This document shows, one piece after another, positions 1 through 10,868 of a stretch of DNA of 64,000 nucleotides. This DNA comes from Volvox africanus (lineage: Eukaryota; Chlorophyta; Chlorophyceae; Chlamydomonadales; Volvocaceae). The notes beneath the pieces are model-generated. The model was not told where the DNA came from. It ran no database searches and saw only the letters and a program-made list of their open reading frames with translations. Every line of letters starts with the position of its first letter. Within the stretch, counting starts at the first letter, position 1. Location of the stretch: positions 1,865,501 to 1,929,500 of the forward strand of contig BSDZ01000079.1 of NCBI GenBank assembly GCA_030268105.1. The letters are read 5' to 3'. The translations under genes and the position numbers were made by a program.

Positions 1-1888
1 TGCTTTGGTGATTTTCAGATTGGGACGCGCTTGGAAGCAATTACTGTCAATTGGGTTTGCCTGTTTGATTTCCGGCCATCTGTTGTGCCGAACATCCGCC
101 AAACAGTTGAGGCCCGATCAGGAGATGTCCAGTTTTCTGATCATCCCGGATATTAGCCCGAGATTAGCCCCAAATAAGGGGACATTACACCATCCAACCT
201 TTGTATGGCATATCAAGCTGGCCAGCAAGCCAATTGGTTAGGGACAGGGGCTGGGTCGCTTAGAGAGAAATTAATGATGCAGCTCGCTGTCAGTTTATCA
301 GGGACAAACATAATCTAATTTTATCAAGAATGGGGAATTTTCAAGTGCAGCTACTGAGGCTCGTAGATTTTCCATAGTTTCACGCTTTATTAAAGCTTTA
401 GCTAGAAGTAACTCCGCCTGATGCTGTTAAGTAAGTCCGCCTTGCCTAAGACCCCAAAACCCAATCCCCAAAACGCACCGGGAGCAGAAGAAGGTATGTG
501 AAGAACTTTCATATTGCAGAGTTTCTTTCAGCAGCACCGAGAATGCATGTACACTACACGAAATTTACAGATCCTGGCGGGCTCCCTCCCAGTCCTTAGG
601 CCGACCGGGGGCTTTTCACCGCTTCTCCGACCCCCCGCCCCCGCCTTCCACTGCTACATGATGAATTCCACAGCTGTCGTCGCGTCACTGCCACTGAGCC
701 GCAGGCCCCAGGGGGTTTCTTGTAGGGCGTAACCCAAACCCTGCCTGTTCGATACTCCACAGCAAATGGAGGTCGACGGTGGGACTTACGGTTTAAGGTG
801 AGCCTTTACTCAGCTCCAGAGATGAAGATCTGCAGCCTAGCACGCACGCTCCAAGAGGATATATAAGGAACTCACATTACACCAACATTACCAGGATATA
901 ATGGCGGAGACGGCGTGGGGTTGCACAAGGCCAGCTGCTGCGGAGGGGAAACTGCCAAAGAGCCAGTGAGCTAGAGCCAGTGCCTAGGGGGAACGGAGGC
1001 ACTGGCACCTGTTACCCCAGGATGCATATCTCAATGAATGTTTGTGTCCCCCGACTGCCGGTCCCAAGCAAATACACATGAACGGCACGCACGTATCCAC
1101 AGCATCGCCAGCAAATCATCGAAGCGAGATAGACCTGCTGCGGATCGGAGACCGTCACGTCCTGGGGCCAGTTCAAGGTCGTTCAGATGCTGCTGGGCCG
1201 TTTGGAAGTGCCACATGGATGTAGACTAGCTTGCTAGAGGCAGTGGATAGGGTGGTAGTTTGTGCACAATAACTCGAAAGTGACTTTATTTATTATAGAC
1301 ATTATATTATAGATATGTTATATAATAAAATCAATAACATAGCACGTGGAAGGAAATTTAAAATGACACCTATAAGACTGCAGGTTGTCCCCTTAACCAC
1401 TAATCTCGTATATTTAAAAAATGTACAAAACAAAAGCGTTTGTGTTTTATCCACTCAATCTCTTTCGTTCCATGCATTTCTGAAGACTCTTGATATGCTT
1501 GTCCCATGGGTCGCAGAAGTGGGACCGGGACCATAGGTTAGGTTAGGTAACGGCAGGTAAGGACATTATCAAAAATGATTGTTCCCGGTCGGTCTCTGGA
1601 GCTCCAAATCGAGGCGACTAAGACACCGAAGCAAATCTGGCCCTTATTAGCTTCCAGCAGGTCCGTATACAAAGCTTGGGACATGGGTCCGTTTGAGTAC
1701 GATGAAAACGAGGACGAGCATCGGCTGTTAAATGCCGACGCAACACATGTTTATTAAACCTCAGATGACAAGCAAGATCGCATATTTACCGTCGATCTAA
1801 TAACTCATTGTCTTTCAACAGACAACCTCAACATACGCTGCTCTGCGAGGCCTAGCTAGCGCGCCCGACAACGCCTGCTGTGTGCGAG
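1..1888. other. No supported gene
   Basis: I see only short open frames without splice-linked partners or recognisable domains on either strand. Around 1533-1550 there is a short TTAGG-type duplication, too short to be telomeric. The right end should hold the promoter of the LEA-like gene starting at 1889, but no clear promoter element stands out. Confidence 0.5.
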
Positions 1889-3480
1889 ATGTCCACTGCG
1901 ATGATTTGCCGAGGTGCTATTGCGCCCGTCGTCCGCGACGCCAGCCGCCGGCGTATGCACAACGGCTCTTACACCGGCTCCCTGGTCGCGTCGTCAGTTC
2001 CGCGGCTTAACAGGCCAGCTGTGCTCGCAAGGGCCTTAGGCCACGATGACGAGGTGAGCGTTATGACACCTTACAGAAACCGTAAGCCTGGATAGCGTCC
2101 TAAAACTGATATAGCTGGATGGTCAGGAGGAAAACATGGCGTGGCTCCGCCTCCGCACCCTCCGCCCCCAGTCCGTCAGGGATAAGGCCGCGGACGCTGC
2201 AAGCCGTGCCCGAGACGCGGCATCCGGTGCCGCTGACGAGGCCACCTCCGCGGCTTCCACCGCGCGTCACAAGATCACAGATGCCGCCGAGGATGCCGCC
2301 CGCCGGGTGACGCACGCGGGAGAGGCGGTTGCAGAAACTGTCTCCGACGCTGCGCGGTCCGTTAAAGATGCTACACGGCGCACGGTCCACAGGGCGCAGG
2401 ATTTCGTGGAGCATACCTCGCAGGACGCCAAGGTGCGCAGGAGGACTAGCGGAAGTTGATGCGGGGCTGCGCGCGGTGTGGTGTGGTGTGGTGTGGTGGA
2501 GTGGCGTGGAGTGGAGTGGAATAGGGTGGAGTGGGGTGGAGTGGGGCGGGGTTAGGTTGGGTGGGGTGCAACAGTAAAGGTGCACGGGAACAAGCAAGTA
2601 ATTGCGTTGTCAGCGGTTGCTGTATGCAACTAGGTTTGTGTTATGCGTTTGCGTTCACGTCCTCTATCTAGCGACGACCTAACCTCGAAGGCTTACTGGT
2701 ATCTTCGCAAGGCTACAGTCGGAAGAGACGATGTTCTGATTACCTGAAGGCCTGGATCTGGATCTGGATCTGGATCTGGATCTGGCGGCCGATGTGTCCC
2801 CCTTTCCTTCAATGCAGCGAGGTGCCGAGTCCGCAGCCGATAAGGTGGAAGAGGCGATGCGCAGCGCTGGGGCCTCTGCTGCCGACACTGCCGCCGACGC
2901 AGCGCGCACATCTCGGAGCGCGACACGGTAACAAGGCCGATAAAAATGAACGCTGAATGCGCCGCCTCAGCGGGACGGGAGTGTTATTGCGCGCCGACCC
3001 TGTACGGCATTATATATATAACTAATGATTTGCATTTACCTTTCCCTCCTATCGTGCGGATATACTGGCACAACGAAGGCCATGCATTTCACGACAGCCT
3101 TTGACCGACAGAAGAACGCCCGGCTGCTTCACCGCTGAAGTGTTGCAGGAGGCAGGGGGGAGGTGTGGAGGGAAATGAGTGGACTGAGTGCAAAACCTCG
3201 TGGGTCAGGCCCTGTGACTGCGTATATGCGGCTTATTGATCTTATATGAAAGGAACCATACGCTTATGTATGGCTCTGCGCACGTCCGTCGTCACCGACC
3301 TCTCTTTTCGCCGTTTGCTTCCCTCGTCTTCGCCTTACTGATGCTACTTCGTCTTTCAGAGACGCCGGGGACATGCTGGGCAAGGCGGCGCGGGACGCGG
3401 GTGAGGCCGCCGCTGATGCCGCAGACGATGCCAAGGGCGCAGCCGAGAGGGCGCGCCGGGATATTGAGGGTGGCCTGTGA
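1889..3480 (+). CDS. LEA-like amphipathic protein, probably organelle-targeted
   Basis: Four exons, 1889-2053, 2172-2432, 2818-2927 and 3360-3480, join in phase to 218 residues. The first 55 residues are rich in Arg, Ser and Ala and poor in acidic residues, as in algal mitochondrial or chloroplast presequences. The rest is almost only Ala, Asp, Glu, Lys, Arg, Ser and Thr, with repeating segments such as DKAADAASRARDAASGAA, the hallmark of late-embryogenesis-abundant (LEA_4-like) proteins. Such proteins are disordered in water, fold into amphipathic helices on drying or on membranes, and protect organelles against desiccation or freezing; that role is inferred here. No cysteine falls in the repeat region. 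Exon 2 begins at 2172 because that acceptor keeps phase 0 and the DKAADAA repeat register. Intron 2 carries two tandem repeats. TGTAA at 4092-4096 is a possible but distant poly(A) signal. Targeting could be to chloroplast or mitochondrion. Confidence 0.8.
2470..2575. repeat. Degenerate GTGGA/GTGGG pentamer repeat in LEA intron 2
   Basis: A G/T-rich run of imperfect pentamers (gtgga, gtggg, gtgtg) fills the 5' part of intron 2 of the LEA-like gene. It is purine- and G-rich on the transcribed-sense strand. Confidence 0.8.
2752..2785. repeat. (GGATCT)5 hexamer repeat in LEA intron 2
   Basis: About five perfect copies of the hexamer ggatct lie roughly 35 bases before the acceptor of exon 3 of the LEA-like gene. 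Confidence 0.9.
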
Positions 3481-5173
3481 TGCAGATTGGTATGCAGGCG
3501 GGGAGAGGGGAATATGTTGTGGCAGCTCAGCTCTTGGAAATTTTGCCTATCCAAAGCCTATCCTGACGCATATACGATGGCGTTTGGCTACATGGACGCT
3601 ACAAGCGTCCCCGGGAGATTATGCCGCCCGGAAAGTTACTTTTCAGGGCCGTTCCTCACAAGGCTTCGTTTGTTGTGGGATATGCGGTGTGTTGTTTTGG
3701 GTTGGGATTGAGACGATACGTTGAAAAGGCGTGTGTTTAGTGGTTACGTGGTCCGCGCGCTTCGTCCTTTTTGTGGAGACATTTTGCGCGAAGCCAGTCA
3801 GCTATGGACGGACGTGCACTGCAGAATGTTTGACAATGACACGGCCGGCATGTCACACGTTACATGTGACATAGGCTAAAGCAAAGCGTGCATTATAGGC
3901 CGCTTGCTTACGCATGCATAGGAGAGAGACCCTTCCCCGAGCGTGTCTGTGTGTTGGTTGTGTCCACATAACCTTCCCGCTCCTGTTGAGTTTTCATTCC
4001 TTTCTAGGGCTTCTGAAAGATTAGGAGCTATACTGCTTCAGGCCCAGCAGCAGCGGCTGGGGAGTACGAAATATAAATGGTCCCTGGCAATTGTAACCCC
4101 CAAAAAGTTGGATAATACACTGGATGGGTGACAGCGGGTACAGTATACATTTGTCACGGCTCCCGTTGCTTGTCCTTGCAGAGCAAGCTGGGCCCGGTTA
4201 AAAACCCTTCCATTTGCTGCGGGCTACTCTTTCCACACACACGCACGCGGGGATGAAAAGTGTACGTACGACATTCGGGGCTCTTAACAATGACGACTCC
4301 AGGGGGGACACGATGTGACCTTTCCACCACGCGGCACTGATGTCAAAGTGCGCCTTGGAAGTCGGGATGCAAATCACACTCGTGGAATACGTCGGTTACA
4401 TTAATCAATATTAACAAACTAGCTAAAAGGGCTTCTGGCCCGGGGGCGCCGTTGCTGCCTGTTGTCGCACGCGTCGCGTCATTGCAAACCTCATATCTCC
4501 TTAGGCATACATGGAGCGCATAGCCATACCATCTCCCGTCCTACACACTAGGCGCTAGTGGCGTGCGTCCCACATGGGCGGATAGATGGCCGCGATGCGG
4601 CTTGCTTCCGTTCTAACGCCTATTTCAGCGTGCCCTTGCTAGTAAAGGAAGTTCTCCAAGTTCACATACACACATTTTTTGCGCATATTTCAGCGCTTTT
4701 GCAAAATGGACTACGTTGCTCACTTCGCTCAGTTAGAGGGACCACGACGCACATCACATGCCGTACTCCATAAGCTCTTCACAAAGCTGCAGTGACGCCT
4801 TTCCTCAGGCTGTATGTACTGCTGCGCCCTGTACGCCAACGAGTACGTACAAACGCACGCATGCTCCTGATGCAAACTTTTCGCGTACACCCAAGACCAT
4901 TAGTCGCTGTAGTCCTCACGCCCACACATGCATTTCAAGTACTCAATCGTGCATGCATTTTGATAGTTTGTCTTGGGACCGGCGCAATTTCTCGTGGGGA
5001 CATTAGCAATACTTCACGAGTTAGTGAAACCTTTACGGTGTGTTAACATCCACATTCTCGCATTCTGCCTGTACTAAGCATGCCTCTTCACAGATAGCCA
5101 GCGAGCCAGCCATGTAACTGCAAAAGCGCAATAGGTCGGAGCCAACGTTGTTACTGCATACCCCGGTGCTTAC
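3481..5173. other. Spacer between two convergent genes
   Basis: This holds the 3' flanks of the LEA-like gene (+) and of the BACK gene (-). TGTAA occurs at 4092-4096 on the plus strand. A TTACA (TGTAA on the minus strand) lies near 4394 and could serve the minus-strand gene. I see no coding exon here. Confidence 0.45.
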
Positions 5174-6786
5174 TCAATGTGCCCAGATCTCGCCCCCACC
5201 TGGCCGCGACGTAGCGATGGCACCTGACCCAGACGCTGCCCACGGCTCTTCCCCTGCTACTGCCCACGCCGTCAGAGCCCTCTCTGCCTCCGCTTTTACG
5301 ACCGCCTTTGCCCTCGCCACGCTGTCTCGCAGCCGTATGGTGGTTTCCGCCGACCGACACATGATCCGCATGACGTACGCCTGCGCCACCACGCATGTGA
5401 CCTCCCGACTCGCTATTACGTGAGGGTTCTGGTCCAACTGCTCCAGTTGCCCAAGGTCCATCGCCCCCAGTCGCACGCAGTGCTGCACCAGGACCGCCAT
5501 CAGCTGCCCTCGCTCTTGCGGACAGGCATCCACCCAGGCCACGATGACGTGGAAAACGTCCAACTCGCTGTCCACCTGTGAAGAGGAGGGGGTCATCGAC
5601 GCGGGTCGTGTGTGACTTGGAATGTGGCGGTTTCATATTCATTTGGGTGAGATGCTATTAAATGGGAGGTCTGGATGTGGAAGGTAGCACGGATACGGGT
5701 AAGCAGGGACATGCCGGTTGAAGAGGAAGGCAGTGATTTCCGTGAGTTGTATATGTGTTGGTGCGGACGTGTTCCAGTCGCATACATTTGGTTGGGCTGT
5801 AGGTGCTTCACGTGTCACGAGCGCCCCATAGGAAACGCACCCAAGCAGCCCTTCACCCAGCAAAGTAAATATGGAACTAAATAAACATTCTGTATAAACG
5901 TGCCTGCAACGCGTCGGACTGCAGTAGTGTCTGTAGTTGGTCTTGCTTCAAAAGCGTGAAGCCCGCAACATCCTGCACCCCGCCGGCATCATGAGAAAAA
6001 CTGGCAAGACAGACTTGCTCCGCTGCCTGGCGCAGCGGCGCAATGCCGCATTCATCTGCAAAGCGGAATATTCGAAAACAGTTCCCCGGAGAGAACGAGG
6101 CGTATAGTGCAACAAGGCAGAGATTCCTTGCAGCCAGGACGTTCTGGACAGTGGAGGTGCCCAGAGCGATGGTAAGCTGTCGCTCATCAAGGTGGATTGT
6201 ACGGAGGAGAGTGGTACCGATGCGCTGCAGCGCGAGCTTGCCCACGTCTGTCACGGCATCCAGGTGGTGGAAGGTTGCGTCTCCCACATCCTGCATGGTC
6301 ATACAAGGAACTTCCTTAGGGAGCTGTGTGCTAGCCGCACGGCTCGAACGCACGGAGGAACGGTCACAAAACCCTTATCTAGAAAACAAGTAGCCCAACC
6401 GACTTCATTACCTTTGTCGAGCAAAGATCGGCTATCAACAGCATTTCACTGGTGACCTCGTCTTGTAGGATGTTGCTTGATTCGCTGGAACCTGCCCCGA
6501 CCGTCATAAAATAGCATGGACTTAAATGCATCAAGTTATACAAACCATAAGTTTGACAGTATATGAAGACATGAAACGACTCTCAGATGATACTCGCTTC
6601 CCTGTTGCCCGTCCGAATTGCGTTAACAATTGAACGTTAACAAGAAAGCCATCCACCTGCCGCCTTACCTGCAACGAGCTCCAGAGCCCTTAGTCCGTCG
6701 TAAGTGCAATACCTAGTTAGTGCAGAAAGCAACTCGCGAACATCGCGGAGTCCTCCGAGGAAAGTAAGGACATTTATGCTGTCCAT
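5174..6786 (-). CDS. BACK-domain protein (BTB/Kelch-type adaptor relative)
   Basis: Minus-strand exons 6786-6669, 6491-6412, 6290-5904 and 5575-5174 join in phase to 328 residues. The segment from about residue 125 to 245 matches the BACK domain found after BTB/POZ in Cullin-3 adaptors: it contains FRIFRFADECGIAPLRQAAE, then TLLKQDQLQTLLQSDALQ, then VDSELDVFHVIVAWVDA, the usual helix containing 'V.SE.DVF.A...W'. The junction between the last two segments requires a GC-AG intron (CAG|GCACGT), and the motif reads straight across it. The first 90 residues are helical and Leu-rich (LTFLGGLRDVRELLSALTRY) but I do not recognise a normal BTB fold, so Cullin binding is uncertain. The ATG at 6786 follows an AT-rich leader. 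The C-terminal tail after about residue 290 is Ala/Gly-rich. A ubiquitin-ligase adaptor role is the likeliest guess, no more. Confidence 0.75.
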
Positions 6787-8977
6787 AGTTAAATATTTGT
6801 CCTCCACCTTCAATGACCTTTCAAATAATACTCAAAATATATTAAATAAAAGTTACAGCTTGATATGTTTTATATCCCAGGACGGCAGCTGCACACGCTG
6901 CACCCACTACGGGGTGGTTAGCTGGTAGTTGCTCCGGACATTAAGCATTGCTTGCAGAATGTGGACGACCGACCCAGCACTTCCATGCACGTTGGTAAAA
7001 TAAAATTTTAATTAAGCCAAACAATATGTTATCTTGCCTTTTTTAAGACATGCATCAGCAAGCGATTAAGAGGCGACGCGTCACCTCTTCACAGACGACT
7101 AGACAAAACCCATCGAGTTTACAAATATCGAGTTTACGAATCTTTTTACATATTTGTGTTATTGTATGACCCACCCATTTGCCGACGCCCCAAATGAAGC
7201 ATGCGTTCAATGTGTTATGTCTGGCCAGGGTTCTGGAAGGGGAACAAAAGATGATTCCGACAATACTCCTATAGAATGTTGGAATATAAGTTGCCGGAGC
7301 GGGATGCTTGCAACAAGTTTATGAGGAGGCAATGTACTGCCGTGGCCCACTTCAACCCCCAAAGGCGGACCTAGACTAAATGACTTGCTTAGATCGTCAG
7401 AACGTGAGTGTCCGCCACCACCACCACCACAACTGCGTTTGTGGCATGCATCTTTGTGGGATACACCTTCAACAATTCCGCTTAGCGAATTCCTTGCGAA
7501 TTAGCTGCGAACAATTATTATAAAGAGTTTACATTTTTAAACCTCTTATTCGCATCGACTCAGCAAGCGGTACGTTTCTTTCGACGTCCAGCCCAGCCTA
7601 AGCCCGAGCAATGAAATACACTTGGACAGAATTATGCTTGCAAGGCAAGCTAGTATTTCCCGTGTCGTTTTAGCTGGAACTTCTCATCTGCGGTTTGGGT
7701 GAATCTTCCAAGCACACGGCCCATCATAATGCTGCCCGTGGGGCATCGCTGGGCACCTTCTCGCTGTGATATCCACAAGTGTTGCATCCTAAGATGTAAC
7801 AAATGATACAGTTTACCAGGATGCGGCGGCGGCTGGGTGCCCCCCACACGTTTCCGTAGCAGTCCACACTGGCTGTGATCGTCCTTAACTGCCCACCAAT
7901 CAAAGGCCAACCCATCTGCTTACCAAACTGTCAGGGGTCAAAGTTCCCCGGACAGTGCGCCTACCCCGCTTTGCTTGTAGCAAGGCAGCTCGAGCAAGCG
8001 CCTCAACGGAGCTAAGCCCAGCCAAAGTGCTACCACACAGTGTCATACACCTGACTCCATGGGGGAGCATTTATGCAGCTTATGATAATTCCTTGGAAGC
8101 ACGCAGCTTGTGACACACACATATGACCATATTGGACCGATATAAGACCTTAGATGACAAGACACGGCTTTCCAAAGCGTTCCTAATGACGACGGGTAGC
8201 AGAGGTACCGCACCATTGACCTTAAACATAAAGCTGGAGTCGCTTTGTTTATATTACTCGCTTTTCTTCGATGGATTTGACGCAGCTATACCTAGGGAAA
8301 GTGAGGGTCCCCATATCATCCCAGATCCTAAAACCCCTATACCCTGGTGGACCGTGAGTATGAAGACCGCTTCTCCAAGTTCTGCAAATCTGCATAAGTG
8401 TTTCAATCCTTGATGTCCATGTTATGAAGAGAACAGTTGCGGGATCCGATGATCTGTTGGGACAGCATCCATGTGGCTTACGCCTGCTGCAGGTGTTTGT
8501 ACTTCGGTTGTACTTCATGAACTCCTGCCTGTCGCGGGTATGGAGGACTACCTCTAATGTTGCTTGGCCCCACACTCTTCCCGCCGTTTGGGGCATTGTA
8601 AGCGCTCTTTCTTTTGAACCAGCAAGTTGATTTAGCAAAACATGAACACGAGCGCGGAAGAGACGGTGCCGTGCAAAACTTCACGTGGATGTTTGTAAGT
8701 TATTGGGAGTATCTCATGTCATCACCGATGAAGGTGTAAGGGCTGTAGATAACCTCTTGTAGGCATGGATAACTGTCACGCAACATCGAAGAAGCAGCAC
8801 CTCAGTTCATTGTATTATGATAGCATAAAACATACCTTTTAGAAGCACCCGTGTAGCTCTCAAAGATGTTCCTCCATTTCCTCTTGCTCCTTGTACGACG
8901 TCCCTGGAGCGATGCAATGGAAGGCAAAAAGCGAGCGGACCATATCTATGCTCTTCTTTTCCTTTGGAACTGCGAAA
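6787..8977. other. Divergent intergenic region
   Basis: This separates the BACK gene (-) from eS26 (+). It is AT-rich with only unconnected short frames; an open frame at 8123-8413 has no recognisable domain and no splice partner. The right end should contain the eS26 promoter. Confidence 0.45.
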
Positions 8978-9509
8978 ATGACGAAGAAGCGAAGGAATCG
9001 GGGTCGCTCCAAGCACGGCCGTGGCCATGTGAACCGAGTGCGCTGCGAGTCCAGCGGCGCCATGGTGCCAAAGGACAAAGCCATCAAGCGCTACATTGTG
9101 CGCAACATAGTGGACGCGTCAGCTCTCCGCGACATGCAGGAGGCTTGCGTTATTGACAGTGAGTTGGCGGCTCAGGCACCGTGTGAAGTGGGGATCGACC
9201 TTTGTGTACACTTGGCCCGGTTGAGTGATCTTTTATGGTTGTTAATGTACCAGTGTTCCAAATTTAAAGCCACTTAGTGTTAAGTGGTGCATTTATGCTT
9301 TTGGTGAATACCTTGGCGCCGTCATTGGTGGTTGTTTTGCGGCGCTTCCTTTGAACGCAGACTACGCTCTGCCCAAGATTTACCGGAAGGTGTACTATAG
9401 CATCAGCGCTGCTATCCACAGCCGCGTGGTGCGCGTGCGCAGTGCCAAGGACCGCCGAAACCGCGAGCCTCCTCGTCGGTTCCCCAACAGGGAGCAGAAG
9501 AAGGAGTAA
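8978..9509 (+). CDS. RPS26: 40S ribosomal protein eS26
   Basis: Two exons, 8978-9158 and 9361-9509, give 109 residues (animal eS26 is about 115). The start [18 protein letters not shown] and the blocks [18 protein letters not shown] and [20 protein letters not shown] are unmistakable eS26. The protein sits at the mRNA exit channel on the small-subunit platform and contacts mRNA upstream of the start codon. Unusually, the zinc-finger positions are mostly lost: where relatives have CTNCARC this protein reads CESSGAM, and the usual CVSC reads SISA, leaving one of four zinc ligands. The basic, Pro-rich C-terminal tail is shortened to [12 protein letters not shown]. Start and both splice sites (ACA|GTGAGT; ACGCAG|AC) are clear. 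TGTAA at 9688-9692 is a plausible poly(A) signal. Confidence 0.96.
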
Positions 9510-9687
9510 GCGGCTTGTAATGTCAGCAGGAGCTTTGTGGAGTCGACAGCAGCAATTGCGACGCGGACCAGCTGGAGTGCTACAAGTCGGCGCTAGATGC
9601 AGGCGTGACCGTGCTGTCGCGGATGTTTTCGTGCCCCCGTAAGGCTGCCCGCCAATGGCCCGCCTACCATGGCGGTTGGCCGCGCTG

Positions 9688-9692
9688 TGTAA
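9688..9692 (+). terminator. Putative TGTAA poly(A) signal of eS26
   Basis: TGTAA lies about 180 bases after the eS26 stop, a normal 3'-UTR length for volvocine algae. Another TGTAA at 9516-9520 is only 7 bases after the stop and less likely. Confidence 0.5.
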
Positions 9693-10868
9693 GCCACTCG
9701 CTTCAATGTTGGCTCAAGCTCCTGTGCATCTCCCCGGCACTATCAACCGGCAACCTGCAGCTTACGGACACAGCGAGCAGCAGGCTCCATGGCGCGTACA
9801 GCAGCTATGCAGCTTACCTTAACAGGAAATGTTTAGAGCGTATCTTCATGCGGGTTAACAGTCATGAGGCAGGAGACAGATTATCATACAATGGGTTGGG
9901 GTGAACCGCGGGCAGCATGGATTTAGCGGGTGGCATTCCGGTTGGTTGGAGAATGCAATCAACAATCAGCATTATACATTTACCTTTCAAGTCGTGCACA
10001 CGAAATAATCCAATATTATTTCGGCACCTATTCCCACAATCAAAGGCAGCATATCCCATCGACTGGAAATGTGCCGTGCATCAACAAGCGGATGCCAGGG
10101 AACTCATACCGCTGTGGCGGTTTGGGTTCTTGCTTCATCCATGTCGTGGTTCTGGCATCGACCTTACCTGCCAACCTGGCATCGTTTGGATCCTAGCAGA
10201 CGCGAAAGGGGTTAAAGGAATGGTTGTGGTTCAGACATCAGGTGGATTTGCACGACACGCGAAAACTGATAGGGATCCTGTCTCATATAGCATTTAAACT
10301 TTACATGTCACGTCAAATCCTCGTCGCTAAAGGTTGGCGTCCATGTATAATATTGCATGTGTATGCCTGCAGCAGAAAACGGGGCTTTTGGGGGCACAAC
10401 ATGTCTCAGTAACTGGTTGTCGCCTTCGTTAGGATTCTTCAGGAAATGTAACTTAACCGCAGGGAAGTCTGGCCGGGAATATACCTGCGTGTGGCAACGA
10501 GAAATTTACAATTCTCTATACCAAGGAAGTGTGGATATTACATCGGGACGCGAGAATCCCATAGAAGCCCGTGTACAGCCCGAATTGTAATGACGGGAAG
10601 CAGCGACTTTGGACGATGTATCCGTACAACCGTGCTGTGAGCTTCCGTACATGCTTATGCAAGTCGAAACATCACATCCAAATCTTTAAGTTTCTCAAAT
10701 TTGCAGCACTTATTTGTAATGCTGAAGGCCTAATGTAAGATGGATTTTTCCTGGAGTTGATTTGTCTAATTGCATTTTGTTCCATAAAGGATATCACGAT
10801 TATACATAAGCCTCCTAGGGCTTTGCATTAAATTCGCACAAAGCATAATTCTTGTTTCGTTTCAAAAG
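9693..10868. other. Spacer between eS26 and Ariadne genes
   Basis: Short unconnected frames only. The 3' end is AT-rich and leads into the ATG at 10869, so it should carry the Ariadne gene promoter and 5' UTR. Confidence 0.45.

Noticed and set aside
1530..1560. Telomere-like TTAGG units
   Set aside because: Only two units, and volvocine telomeres use TTTTAGGG.
8123..8638. Overlapping open frames on both strands upstream of eS26
   Set aside because: No recognisable motif and no codon or splice support.
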